Below are positions 16,130 through 24,489 of a stretch of 64,000 nucleotides of DNA, in pieces. The stretch is taken from NCBI GenBank assembly GCA_943371005.1, contig CALRTB020000004.1:186001-250000 (forward strand), given 5' to 3'. The notes under the pieces were generated by a model that was not told where the DNA came from, did not search any database, and worked only from the letters and a program-made list of their open reading frames with translations. The position numbers and the translations under genes are program-made. The DNA is from MRBY01 sp943371005. GTDB taxonomy: Bacteria; Cyanobacteriota; Cyanobacteriia; Cyanobacteriales; MRBY01. Positions within the stretch are counted from its first letter, which is position 1, and each line of letters begins with the position of its first letter.

Positions 16130-17386
16130 CTAAGCGTCCGTTGGCGTGACCTCTTCTTCTAGGGGTTCCGTTTGCTCCGGCATCAAAGGCGCTTCCGAGT
16201 CCATTTCACTGGGGGGTGCTGTCTGTTCTTCGGCAAGGGCGGCCTGCTCTGCCTCGTACTTAGCACTATCTTTAATGTCAATTTTCCAGCCCGTCAAGCG
16301 TGCGGCCAAACGCACATTTTGTCCTTCTTTACCAATGGCAAGGCTCAGTTGATTTTCGGGGACTAATACCGTGGCCTGTCGCTCCTCAGCATCAACCAAA
16401 ATCACGCCATCGACCCGTGCTGGGCTCAGGGCATTGGCAATGTATGTAGCCGGATCTGGTGACCAGCGGATCACATCAATTTTTTCGCCCCGCAGTTCAT
16501 TAACAACGGCTTGGATACGCGATCCCCGTGCCCCGATACAAGCACCGACAGGGTCAACGTCCCGCTCTAGGGTATCCACGGCAATTTTTGTGCGGGGGCC
16601 AACGTAACGGCTGGGGGGATTTGCCTCCCGGGCCACGGCCACAATCCGCACGATTTCTTCTTCAATTTCTGGGACTTCGTTGGCAAACAGATAAACCACT
16701 AAATCTGCGGCGGCCCGGGAAACGACCAACTGGGGGCCTCGGTGGGAGCCTTCTTTGACGTGCTTTAAGTAGACTTTGTAGGTGGTATTGGCCCGATAGT
16801 TGTCGTTGGGAAGCTGCTCCCGTCTAGGTAACTCGGCTTCGGTTTCTGGTTGACCAAAGGCGCTGGTGACGGCCATCACGACAAAGTTCCGTTCAAAACG
16901 GAGGACACGGGCCTGGAGGACTTCTCCCTCTAGTTCTTGGAACTCTTCTTGGACGAGCTTCCGCTGCTGATCCCGTAATTTTTGGAGCAGCACTTGTTTG
17001 GTTTGGATCGCGGCCATCCGCCCAAAATCATTTTGTTCGGGCGTGACGTCGAGAATCACAGAATCGCCGAGTTGGGCTTCGTTGGCGACTTCTTGGACTT
17101 CCTGTAGGGCAATTTGATGGTCGGTATTTTCGACGTCTTCAACAATCACTTTTGTGGCCAATACCCGAAAGCCTTCGTCTTCGAGGTCTAGTTCTACTTC
17201 GAAGTTATCAAAGTAATCTTCAGCAAAGGGGGTAGCTTGGTTGAGCGTTAGGGAACGGCGATAGCGCTCATAACCCTTCAGCAGGGCTTCCCGGAGGGCT
17301 TCGTGGACGGCACTTTGGGGTAAATTGTGGCGATCGCTGATTTCTTCAACGAGGGCGCTTAAACCAGTGAGACTAACAAGGGACAT
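16130..17386 (-). CDS. nusA: transcription elongation/termination factor NusA
   Basis: RNA polymerase-associated factor acting in pausing, termination and antitermination. The 418-residue protein has the N-terminal polymerase-binding domain (about 1-130), an S1 domain (about 135-205), then two KH domains (about 220-370) with VGACIGARGSRIQAV and LSLAIGKEGQNVRLAARL. The last 45 residues are acidic and low complexity. It lacks the C-terminal acidic repeat domains of E. coli NusA, as usual for cyanobacteria. It lies between rimP and ylxR on the same strand. Confidence 0.96.
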   Translation of the reverse strand: MSLVSLTGLSALVEEISDRHNLPQSAVHEALREALLKGYERYRRSLTLNQATPFAEDYFDNFEVELDLEDEGFRVLATKVIVEDVENTDHQIALQEVQEVANEAQLGDSVILDVTPEQNDFGRMAAIQTKQVLLQKLRDQQRKLVQEEFQELEGEVLQARVLRFERNFVVMAVTSAFGQPETEAELPRREQLPNDNYRANTTYKVYLKHVKEGSHRGPQLVVSRAAADLVVYLFANEVPEIEEEIVRIVAVAREANPPSRYVGPRTKIAVDTLERDVDPVGACIGARGSRIQAVVNELRGEKIDVIRWSPDPATYIANALSPARVDGVILVDAEERQATVLVPENQLSLAIGKEGQNVRLAARLTGWKIDIKDSAKYEAEQAALAEEQTAPPSEMDSEAPLMPEQTEPLEEEVTPTDA

Positions 17387-17446
17387 AGAGATTTACGAAT
17401 AGAAAGAGTCGATAAATGAACAAAACTAAGGGGAAATTTGGGACAA

Positions 17447-17908
17447 CTAGGGTTGGTCATCTAGTTGTACTTTGGCGACCAGTTCCCGGGGAATGGCAAT
17501 CACCTTACCTTTGAGATTGAGGTGAATGGCGGTTTCATCCCGTTCTTTGAGGGTGCCAGACCATTCTTTTTGATCCTTGTAGGGAGCGTAGGTTTTCACC
17601 CGGACAGGAAAGCCCCGGAAGGCAATAAATTCCCGATCCGTGGTGAGGTTACGGTCGGTGCCAGGGCTAGAAACTTCCAACACGTAGGCCCCGGGGATAA
17701 TATTTTGGGCTTCCAGTTGGGGATCGAGCAGGCGACTGAAGCGCTCACAATCTTCCAGACCAGTGTCTTGGGAGAGATTCCGCACATCAATTCTGAGGAC
17801 TGGTGGTTTTTTATTCGTCTGGAACACCACATCCACCACTTCTAAACCCAACTCTGCAGCAATGGGTTCGGCACAGGTTACGATTCGGGGTACGAGGGGA
17901 TGAGCCAT
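17447..17908 (-). CDS. rimP: ribosome maturation factor RimP
   Basis: Assists 30S subunit maturation. The 153-residue protein has the two-domain RimP layout: an N-terminal alpha/beta domain (IAAELGLEVVDVVFQ, LRIDVRN) followed by the YVLEVSSPGTDRNLTT motif and a C-terminal SH3-like barrel (PVRVKTY, AIPRELVAKVQL). The frame extends 13 codons further upstream, but MAHPLVPRIV at 17908 fits the family start. First gene of the nusA-infB transcription unit, with a 60-base gap to nusA. Confidence 0.94.
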   Translation of the reverse strand: MAHPLVPRIVTCAEPIAAELGLEVVDVVFQTNKKPPVLRIDVRNLSQDTGLEDCERFSRLLDPQLEAQNIIPGAYVLEVSSPGTDRNLTTDREFIAFRGFPVRVKTYAPYKDQKEWSGTLKERDETAIHLNLKGKVIAIPRELVAKVQLDDQP

Positions 17909-18189
17909 GGGGAAATCTAGACAACAAAAAAAGCGGGTCAGGCCCACTTCAGGATTTCTTGATCGGGGTGGTATAGATAAAAAAAAATTTTATCTATCTC
18001 CAAATAGTCTAACATTCGCCCGTCACAATGACATAGCTTGCGGCGATCGCCCCGGATAAACAGCGTTTATTTCTCTGGATTTATTGACTCAATTCAGGAG
18101 GAGATTTTCTAGGGGGCATCCAAATCTCCCGCTTCAATGTAAAATAATAGACTGTAAATTTTTGAAACCACTTGTGTAAATTTGGGTTT

Positions 18190-18202
18190 GGAGGCTTCTT
18201 TG
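18190..18202 (+). promoter_or_regulatory. ribosome binding site fixing a TTG start
   Basis: GGAGG at 18190-18194 lies five bases before the TTG at 18200-18202. No ATG or GTG is available in frame between the upstream stop and the conserved protein start, so this site decides the PSRP-3 start. Confidence 0.7.
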
Positions 18203-18502
18203 GTAGAAAGATTTCTTTTAAAGGTACTTTGGTTAGATAAAGACGTGGCGATCGCCGTGGATCAAGTTGTTGGTAAAGGCACCAGTCCTTTGACCGCCTA
18301 TTTCTTTTGGCCCCGTAACGACGCTTGGCAACAACTCAAAGATGAGATGGAAGCAAAGCATTGGATTTCTGAGGCAGAGCGCATCGAAGTGCTTAACCAA
18401 GCCACAGAAGTTATTAACTACTGGCAAGAACATGGCAAAAAGACCAGTATGGCTGAAGCCCAGGCAAAATTCCCTGAAGTGGCCTTTAGCGGCAGTAACT
18501 AA
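18200..18502 (+). CDS. 30S ribosomal protein PSRP-3 / Ycf65
   Basis: Plastid-specific ribosomal protein 3, conserved in cyanobacteria and plastids and bound to the small subunit. The 100-residue protein carries VLWLDKDVAIAVDQ, TSPLTAYFFWPRNDAW and HWISEAERIEVLN, the characteristic family sequence. The start is an unusual TTG chosen because of the GGAGG five bases before it; a TTG six codons upstream is also in frame but would overlap the ribosome binding site. It converges on atpC with a bidirectional terminator between them. Confidence 0.92.
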   Translation: MVERFLLKVLWLDKDVAIAVDQVVGKGTSPLTAYFFWPRNDAWQQLKDEMEAKHWISEAERIEVLNQATEVINYWQEHGKKTSMAEAQAKFPEVAFSGSN

Positions 18503-18582
18503 AGTTAATTGCCCCTGTGCTTGTCTTAAATGTAATCACTATCTAAGTTTTTACGATTGTTATTTTGTAATTAATTTCTATA

Positions 18583-18613
18583 AAAAAATGGGCAGCTCTA
18601 GAGCTGCCTTTTT
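18583..18613. terminator. bidirectional terminator between PSRP-3 and atpC
   Basis: Perfect palindrome GGCAGCTCTAGAGCTGCC (18591-18608), flanked by an A run on the left and a T run on the right. It can serve both converging genes. Confidence 0.88.
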
Positions 18614-18654
18614 ATTGCAAAATTTCTGTTTTGGCCCTAGGGCGAGACATAGGT

Positions 18655-19059
18655 CTAGGCCATACCACCAGCCGCCATGTACCGGGCCCGGGTCCGCTTA
18701 AGTTCTTTGCGGGCATCGAAGATTGCTTTGCGATCAGCCGCATTGACTTGATCGAGTTGTGCCTTCGCACTTTCAAAAGCTTTGCGAGCTTCTTCGAGAT
18801 CGATGTCTTGACCCTTTGCGGCGGTGTTGACCAGAACTTTAACTTCATTGGCTTCTACTTCAGCAAAGCCATCGGTAATTGCAATGTTCTCCCAGCCGTT
18901 AGTCCGGACGCGGATAACGCCGGATTCGAGGGCTGTGAGGAGGGGCGCGTGGCCCGATAAAATACCGATTTGACCAGAGCTACTGGGAAGGATGACTTCT
19001 TCGACACTGTCATCCAGCACCGTCCGGTCTGGGGTGATCACTCGTACTTTTAAAGCCAT
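18655..19059 (-). CDS. atpC: ATP synthase epsilon subunit
   Basis: Central-stalk subunit of CF1 that rotates with gamma and inhibits ATP hydrolysis. The 134-residue protein has the N-terminal beta-sandwich (VRVITPDRTVLDDSVEEVILPSSSGQIGIL, seen as VITPDRTVLDD and LPSSSGQIGIL) and a C-terminal helical hairpin with DLEEARKAFESAKAQL. Length is normal. It follows atpD by 100 bases, forming the small beta-epsilon atp locus that cyanobacteria keep apart from the main atp operon. Confidence 0.97.
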   Translation of the reverse strand: MALKVRVITPDRTVLDDSVEEVILPSSSGQIGILSGHAPLLTALESGVIRVRTNGWENIAITDGFAEVEANEVKVLVNTAAKGQDIDLEEARKAFESAKAQLDQVNAADRKAIFDARKELKRTRARYMAAGGMA

Positions 19060-19159
19060 TTGCTTAAATCTAATTCAAAAAATAAAGAAAATTCTGATGC
19101 TCAAGGTCAGTACCCCGTTAAACGGCAGCACTGACCTGATGTCTTAGGGGAGGTCGGGT

Positions 19160-20611
19160 TTAGCCTTGCTCTTTGAGTTTCTTACCTTTGGCGATCGCCT
19201 CTTCGATGTTGCCAACGAGGTAGAACGCCTGCTCAGGTAACTCATCAAGCTCCCCAGAGAGAATGCGCTTAAAGCCATCAATCGTTTCTTCGAGGGTTAC
19301 GTACTTACCAGGGGAACCAGTGAAGACTTCTGCAACGAAGAAGGGCTGAGACAAGAAACGCTCAATCTTCCGGGCCCGGTCAACCACCAGACGATCTTCC
19401 TCAGACAATTCATCAAGACCGAGGATCGCGATGATGTCCTGGAGTTCTTTATAACGTTGGAGGGTAGACTGTACCGCCCGCGCCGTATTGTAGTGGTCTT
19501 CACCCACGATGCTGGGTTGGAGCATTGTACTGGTGGAATCGAGGGGATCCACAGCAGGGTAAATACCCTTAGAAGCCAAAGCACGGGAAAGTACCGTTGT
19601 ACCGTCGAGGTGAGCAAAAGTGGTTGCCGGTGCGGGGTCAGTCAAGTCATCCGCAGGGACGTAAACTGCCTGGATAGAAGTAATAGAACCTTCTTTAGTG
19701 GAGGTAATGCGCTCCTGGAGATCACCGACGTCAGTACCGAGGGTGGGCTGATAACCTACCGCAGAGGGCATCCGACCGAGCAGTGCAGATACTTCAGAAC
19801 CTGCCTGGACAAAGCGGAAGATGTTGTCAACGAAAAGCAAAACGTCCTGCTTGTTTACATCACGGAAGTATTCCGCCATGGTCAAACCAGACAGGCCAAC
19901 CCGCATCCGGGCTCCGGGGGGTTCGTTCATCTGACCGTACACGAGGGCGATCTTGGAATCGTTGAGGTTATCAGGGTTGATTACGCCAGATTCGATCATT
20001 TCGTTGTAGAGGTCATTCCCTTCACGGGTCCGTTCCCCTACACCAGCGAATACAGACACACCACCGTGGTTGGTCGCGATGTTGTTGATCAGCTCCATCA
20101 TGATGACGGTTTTACCAACACCGGCACCGCCAAAGAGACCAATTTTCCCACCACGACGGTAGGGGGTGAGGAGGTCAACAACCTTAATCCCTGTTTCGAA
20201 CACAGAAGGAGCTGTGTCGAGTTCGGTCAGTTTGGGGGCGGGACGGTGGATCGGAGAAGTTTCTTCTGCGCCGACTTCGCCTTTTTCGTCTACGGGTTCA
20301 CCGAGAACGTTGAAAATCCGGCCGAGGGTTTTCTTACCAACGGGGACGCTGATGGCAGCACCAGTGTCGAGGATATCCATACCACGCACGAGACCATCGG
20401 TGGAGCTCATGGCAACGGCCCGGACTTGGTTGTCGCCGAGCAACTGTTGAACTTCACAGGTGAGGTTGATTTCTTGACCGTAGGGGTTTGTTCCTTGGAT
20501 TTTTAAAGCGTTATAAATCCGAGGCATCTTGCCACTGGGAAACTCGGCATCAATGACAGGGCCAATGATCTGAGTGATTTTACCTAAAGTGTTTTCTTGT
20601 GTAGCTACCAT
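19160..20611 (-). CDS. atpD: ATP synthase beta subunit
   Basis: Catalytic subunit of the F1 sector. The 483-residue protein has the P-loop GGAGVGKT at 161-168, the GERTREGNDLY segment with the catalytic glutamate, and ALLGRMPSAVGYQPTL with downstream SITSIQAVYVPADDLTDPAP. Length is typical of cyanobacterial and chloroplast beta. It is the first gene of the beta-epsilon locus and lies on the opposite strand from the large atp operon at 29-35 kb. Confidence 0.98.
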   Translation of the reverse strand: MVATQENTLGKITQIIGPVIDAEFPSGKMPRIYNALKIQGTNPYGQEINLTCEVQQLLGDNQVRAVAMSSTDGLVRGMDILDTGAAISVPVGKKTLGRIFNVLGEPVDEKGEVGAEETSPIHRPAPKLTELDTAPSVFETGIKVVDLLTPYRRGGKIGLFGGAGVGKTVIMMELINNIATNHGGVSVFAGVGERTREGNDLYNEMIESGVINPDNLNDSKIALVYGQMNEPPGARMRVGLSGLTMAEYFRDVNKQDVLLFVDNIFRFVQAGSEVSALLGRMPSAVGYQPTLGTDVGDLQERITSTKEGSITSIQAVYVPADDLTDPAPATTFAHLDGTTVLSRALASKGIYPAVDPLDSTSTMLQPSIVGEDHYNTARAVQSTLQRYKELQDIIAILGLDELSEEDRLVVDRARKIERFLSQPFFVAEVFTGSPGKYVTLEETIDGFKRILSGELDELPEQAFYLVGNIEEAIAKGKKLKEQG

Positions 20612-20767
20612 GCTTCTCTATTATCGATTGGTTTCGCTCTAGGCCAAATGCTGGCTTTGTTCCTAAAGTTTTAACCAAATGTAAAAATTTGCCATACTCA
20701 GGGTACCATCTCTTGGGATCAAGTAAACAAGATTCGGCATGGGGCTAGGGAGCTTGATGTGTAAGGC

Positions 20768-21517
20768 TTAAACCGGAGCGAGGGGGGATTGTTTCGGCAG
20801 GCCGATCGCCCTGGGGAATTGGTCTGGGGTTGGGGCGCTTTTTGCGATATAGAGACAGGTGCGCTGGCCCTGGGTAATGGGAGTTGTAAATTGCTGTACG
20901 GCGAGGAGTTGGCCGCCACATTGGGCGATCGCCCCTTGGAGTTGTTCTGTTTCCGCTTCAGACCATTGACCCCGATAGAGAATTGCGAGGCCACCAATTT
21001 TCAAGAGGGGTAAAAGATATTCCGCACAAAGGGAAGCTTTGCCCACGGCGCGGATCGTCGCGATGTCGTAGCGTTCACGGTGGTTCGGGTCTCGGCCCAG
21101 GGTTTCGGCCCGGTCAGCGATGCCAAGGGTATTGAGCTGTAGAGTTTGGCTCAGTTCAACGAGGAAATTGATTTTTTTGCGGGTGGAATCGAGCAAGGTG
21201 ATTTGCCACTCAGGAAAGGCGATCGCCAGGGGAATCCCTGGAAAACCGCCCCCGGTACCCACATCGATGACTTTTTGGGGTTGGGTTAAACGTGCCCCCA
21301 GTAGATCCAGTTTCAAAGCAGCGTAGGAATCCCACAAGTGCTTTTCCCAGAAGTCTTCTGGAGACGTAATCCGGGTCAAATTCAGTCGTTGGTTGCCGTC
21401 ACAAATGCCGTGGTAAAGGGCGGCAAGGACTGGGAAGTAGGAGGGAGTGGGCTGCCAGAGGTGAGGATCGGCATAGCGCTGGAATAGGTTACGAAATTGG
21501 GCTTCGATGTCATTCAT
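20768..21517 (-). CDS. rsmG: 16S rRNA (guanine527-N7)-methyltransferase
   Basis: Methylates G527 in the 530 loop of 16S rRNA. The 249-residue protein has the RsmG N-terminal helices with NLTRITSPEDFWEKHLWDS, the SAM-binding VIDVGTGGGFPGIPLA, and the catalytic-side VGKASLCAEYLLPLLK. Length is normal. It lies 31 bases downstream of the DUF1537-type kinase and is probably part of the dusA-kinase-rsmG run. Confidence 0.95.
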   Translation of the reverse strand: MNDIEAQFRNLFQRYADPHLWQPTPSYFPVLAALYHGICDGNQRLNLTRITSPEDFWEKHLWDSYAALKLDLLGARLTQPQKVIDVGTGGGFPGIPLAIAFPEWQITLLDSTRKKINFLVELSQTLQLNTLGIADRAETLGRDPNHRERYDIATIRAVGKASLCAEYLLPLLKIGGLAILYRGQWSEAETEQLQGAIAQCGGQLLAVQQFTTPITQGQRTCLYIAKSAPTPDQFPRAIGLPKQSPLAPV

Positions 21518-21548
21518 GGTTTCAGGAAAAATAGAGCCTGGATTGTGA

Positions 21549-22871
21549 TCAACTGGGAATTTGGAGGCGTTGGTAAGCGGTGACGAGACTGTGGCGATCG
21601 CCTACATTGCCAGGAAACAGTACCACGGGTAACTGGGGAAATTGCGGGTGATCATGCTCTGTTTGCACGAGGCAACAACCAGGGATGATTTGGCCGCGCA
21701 ATTGGATCACTGGAACCCGTAACCCTTTTTGGAGCAGGGCGTTGGTGGTGTTGCCCCCTTTGCTGATCATAAAGCCGAGATCTGAGGGCAACTGGGCAAG
21801 AATTTCAAGAAACAAAGCTGTGATCTTTTCGCCAAATTCAAGGTTTTGTTGGGCATCATCGCTGGCGATCACCTGACGACTGGTAAAAAGCACTGGGGTT
21901 TGTCCGGCTTGGCGAATTTTGGGGATCTGCTCCAGAATCGCCGCTTTTAGCTGATCACGGCCCTGGGATGTTTGGCACAGCTCTACGTCAATTTCAATGC
22001 CGACAATGCTTTTCAATTGCAGTAATTCTGCGAGTTGGATGGTTGTTTTTTGGGTATGGGAGCCGACGATAATTAGGCCTGGCTGAGGCGATCGCCGGAC
22101 GGTAAAACTCTGTTCCGGTGGAATCGGTTGGGGGCCAAGATCTGCGAGGGAAGTGAGCAAACTGGCGGCACTGCGAAAGAGAAACTTTTTGCCCTGGTGA
22201 ATTGCTTGAAATAGCGCCGGAACTAGACGATCAAAATCAGCCTGTTGTTCGCCGTCGAGGACAACGTATTTGCCATCCCGAAGACGACAAAAATAATCTT
22301 GAAGATTTTCGGGTAAATTCCCTGGACTCAGGCAAGCCACTTTATTCGCTGTCACTGCCCCCTTGGTTTTCGTCGCAATAAAATCAGGCAAAAAACTCTC
22401 CTGAAAACCAAAGAGGCGATCACCGGCAAATTCTGTCTCAGCCACGGGGATCAAGCGTTCATTTTCCCGGACGTAGTGAATGCCGTTGCGGGTAATGCGC
22501 CCCCCCTCAAAAAATGCTGGGGCAAAAAAACAGGCATCAAAAGGCCCCAACACCGAGGCGATCGCCTCGATTTCGGCGGGGAAATGGCCCCTCAAGGTAG
22601 AGTCTGAACGGCTGACGATGAGATATTCCTGAATATTTTCCTGCTCAAGGGCGATTTTGAGACTCTGACAAACTTCTGTGGTGGTGGCGATCGCCTCTGG
22701 TTCCGTCAAAGCACGGGTATTCGCCAAGATAAATAGAATGGGCGCAACATCTCGCAAACCAAGCCGCAGTGTTTCCACATCCCAACGTAGTAGCAAGGGA
22801 CAACTATGTACCGTTTGGGAGCCTGTCGGGTCATCGTCAATCACAATAATTTTTGGCTTCACTATTGGCAT
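21549..22871 (-). CDS. four-carbon acid sugar kinase family (DUF1537) protein
   Basis: A 440-residue member of the DUF1537/OtnK-type kinase family. The N-terminal domain starts with KIIVIDDDPTGSQTVHSCPLL and contains SRSDSTLRGHFPAE, the typical substrate-binding region. The C-terminal domain has GSHTQKTTIQL and the ATP-binding GFMISKGGNTTNALLQ. Characterised relatives phosphorylate erythronate or threonate type sugar acids; the substrate here is unknown, and no partner aldolase or isomerase is nearby. It starts five bases after dusA, so translational coupling is likely. Confidence 0.87.
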   Translation of the reverse strand: MPIVKPKIIVIDDDPTGSQTVHSCPLLLRWDVETLRLGLRDVAPILFILANTRALTEPEAIATTTEVCQSLKIALEQENIQEYLIVSRSDSTLRGHFPAEIEAIASVLGPFDACFFAPAFFEGGRITRNGIHYVRENERLIPVAETEFAGDRLFGFQESFLPDFIATKTKGAVTANKVACLSPGNLPENLQDYFCRLRDGKYVVLDGEQQADFDRLVPALFQAIHQGKKFLFRSAASLLTSLADLGPQPIPPEQSFTVRRSPQPGLIIVGSHTQKTTIQLAELLQLKSIVGIEIDVELCQTSQGRDQLKAAILEQIPKIRQAGQTPVLFTSRQVIASDDAQQNLEFGEKITALFLEILAQLPSDLGFMISKGGNTTNALLQKGLRVPVIQLRGQIIPGCCLVQTEHDHPQFPQLPVVLFPGNVGDRHSLVTAYQRLQIPS

Positions 22872-22876
22872 TTTTC

Positions 22877-23899
22877 CTAAATCACGGCGATCGGCTCACT
22901 AGTCTCTGACATCTGGGGCACTAGGGCCAAGGCCTGTTCAATAATTTCCCGGCCCACCGTCGTTCCCCGGCCTTCCTCGGTGATAAACCGCTTCCACGCT
23001 TTGGTGCCGGGCTGTCCTAAAAATAACGACAACATATGACGGCTAATGCTGTGGAGTTTTACCCCAGCTTTTGTGGAACGTTCAATATAGGGCAACATGC
23101 TCTCAACAATTTCATGACGGCTCTTAGGCTGAACCGCTTCCCCGTAGATATCGCGATCCACCGTCGCAAACAGATAGGGGTTGTCATAGGCCGCTCGCCC
23201 CACCATGACTGCGTCCACTTGGGTGAGATGTGCTTTGATTTGCGCTAACTCTGTAATACCGCCATTAATTTCAATCCAGAGGTGAGGGAAATCCTGCTTG
23301 AGGCGATAAACATCTTCGTACCGGAGAGGGGGCACCGTACGATTCTCCTTGGGGCTTAAACCCTGTAACCAAGCTTTGCGGGCATGGACAGAGAAGCGAT
23401 CGCACCCAGTTTGGGAGACAATCTCGATAAAGCGACAAAGGTCTGCGTAGCTATCCTGGTCATCGACGCCAATGCGATGTTTTACCGTAACGGGAATGTT
23501 TACCGCCCCCTGCATCGCCGCTACACAATCGGCTACCAACTCTGGCTGGGTCATCAAACAAGCACCAAAATTGCCCTGTTGCACTCGGGGACTGGGACAG
23601 CCCACATTGAGGTTGATTTCGTCGTAACCCCAGTCTTCTCCCACCTTGGCGCATTCGGCCAATTCCTTTGGGTTATCGCCTCCCAACTGGAGGGAAATGG
23701 GATGTTCTGCGGCATCGAAGTCTAAAAGCTTGGGGCGATCGCCATGGATAATCGCCTGGGTGGTAATCATCTCCGTGTAGAGCAATGTCCGTCGGCTGAT
23801 TTGACGCATTAGATAGCGGAAATGACGGTCGGTGCGATCCATCATCGGGGCTACACTTAACAAATGGGGACAAACCACGGTATTGATCCTCTTCGACAT
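22877..23899 (-). CDS. dusA: tRNA-dihydrouridine synthase A
   Basis: FMN-dependent reductase that makes dihydrouridine in the D loop of tRNA. The 340-residue protein has SVAPMMDRTDRHFRYLMRQ at the start, YTEMITTQAIIHGD, the PISLQLGGDNP strand, and NLNVGCPSPRVQQGNFGACLM with the catalytic cysteine. VHARKAWLQGLSPKENR is typical of the DusA branch. First gene of a minus-strand run with the DUF1537 kinase and rsmG. Confidence 0.95.
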   Translation of the reverse strand: MSKRINTVVCPHLLSVAPMMDRTDRHFRYLMRQISRRTLLYTEMITTQAIIHGDRPKLLDFDAAEHPISLQLGGDNPKELAECAKVGEDWGYDEINLNVGCPSPRVQQGNFGACLMTQPELVADCVAAMQGAVNIPVTVKHRIGVDDQDSYADLCRFIEIVSQTGCDRFSVHARKAWLQGLSPKENRTVPPLRYEDVYRLKQDFPHLWIEINGGITELAQIKAHLTQVDAVMVGRAAYDNPYLFATVDRDIYGEAVQPKSRHEIVESMLPYIERSTKAGVKLHSISRHMLSLFLGQPGTKAWKRFITEEGRGTTVGREIIEQALALVPQMSETSEPIAVI

Positions 23900-24032
23900 A
23901 AACCAAAAGCAAAACAGATGAAGAAATATTCGACGGAAATTTCAGCCAACCCTAGAACAAAATAGAAACCAGCCAACAGGCTACAATGCGATGTATTCTC
24001 AACGCTAACTGATTTTTCTAGAGCAATGCCCC

Positions 24033-24413
24033 ATGGCCGTTTTTGACGATATCCAAGCTGCAGGAAAGGGAGAAGTGATGGTTTATGCTCCCTATTACCC
24101 GAAAAATAAACAAAAAACACTGCCAAAAGCCCTCGGACTATACCAGATCGGCGCCGTTGAGGGAAAACGTGTGATCGAAAAGGGAGAAAATATCCCTTTT
24201 GTGGCCAGTTGGTATGTCTCTAAATTACCGTCTGAAATGACCAGTTGTCGCCTTCAATTTGCGGCCCAGGCGGATCTCAGTTACAGCGTGACATTACCGA
24301 ATCACCAGTTTGTGGACTACCTCATTGATCTTTTAATTGGCTTTAGCCGTGACGGGGCCATTGACTTTCCTAAGGATTTTTATCGGGAGCTCCTGGGCCT
24401 GAAAAAAGAATAG
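24033..24413 (+). CDS. conserved cyanobacterial hypothetical protein
   Basis: A 126-residue soluble protein without signal peptide or membrane segment. It begins MAVFDDIQAAGKGEV and contains MVYAPYYPKNKQKTL, LPNHQFVDYLIDLLIG and a C-terminal GAIDFPKDFYRELLGL. I recall a cyanobacterial protein of this size, EbsA, that works with PilB and Hfq in type IV pilus assembly, and it is a possible match; I cannot confirm it from sequence. It lies 76 bases before the BioD-like gene on the same strand and diverges from dusA. Confidence 0.78.
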   Translation: MAVFDDIQAAGKGEVMVYAPYYPKNKQKTLPKALGLYQIGAVEGKRVIEKGENIPFVASWYVSKLPSEMTSCRLQFAAQADLSYSVTLPNHQFVDYLIDLLIGFSRDGAIDFPKDFYRELLGLKKE

Positions 24414-24489
24414 CGTCATGGTTTGCTCAGTCGCGAAATTCCGTTATTGTGGAGGCTAAAGAATGTGAGCTTCTAAAGGAGTAGTGGGT

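Noticed and set aside
19457..20506. A 349-residue reading frame antisense to atpD
   Set aside because: It lies entirely inside the highly conserved beta subunit gene and its composition is that of an antisense translation of strongly biased codons. No start signal or family is visible.
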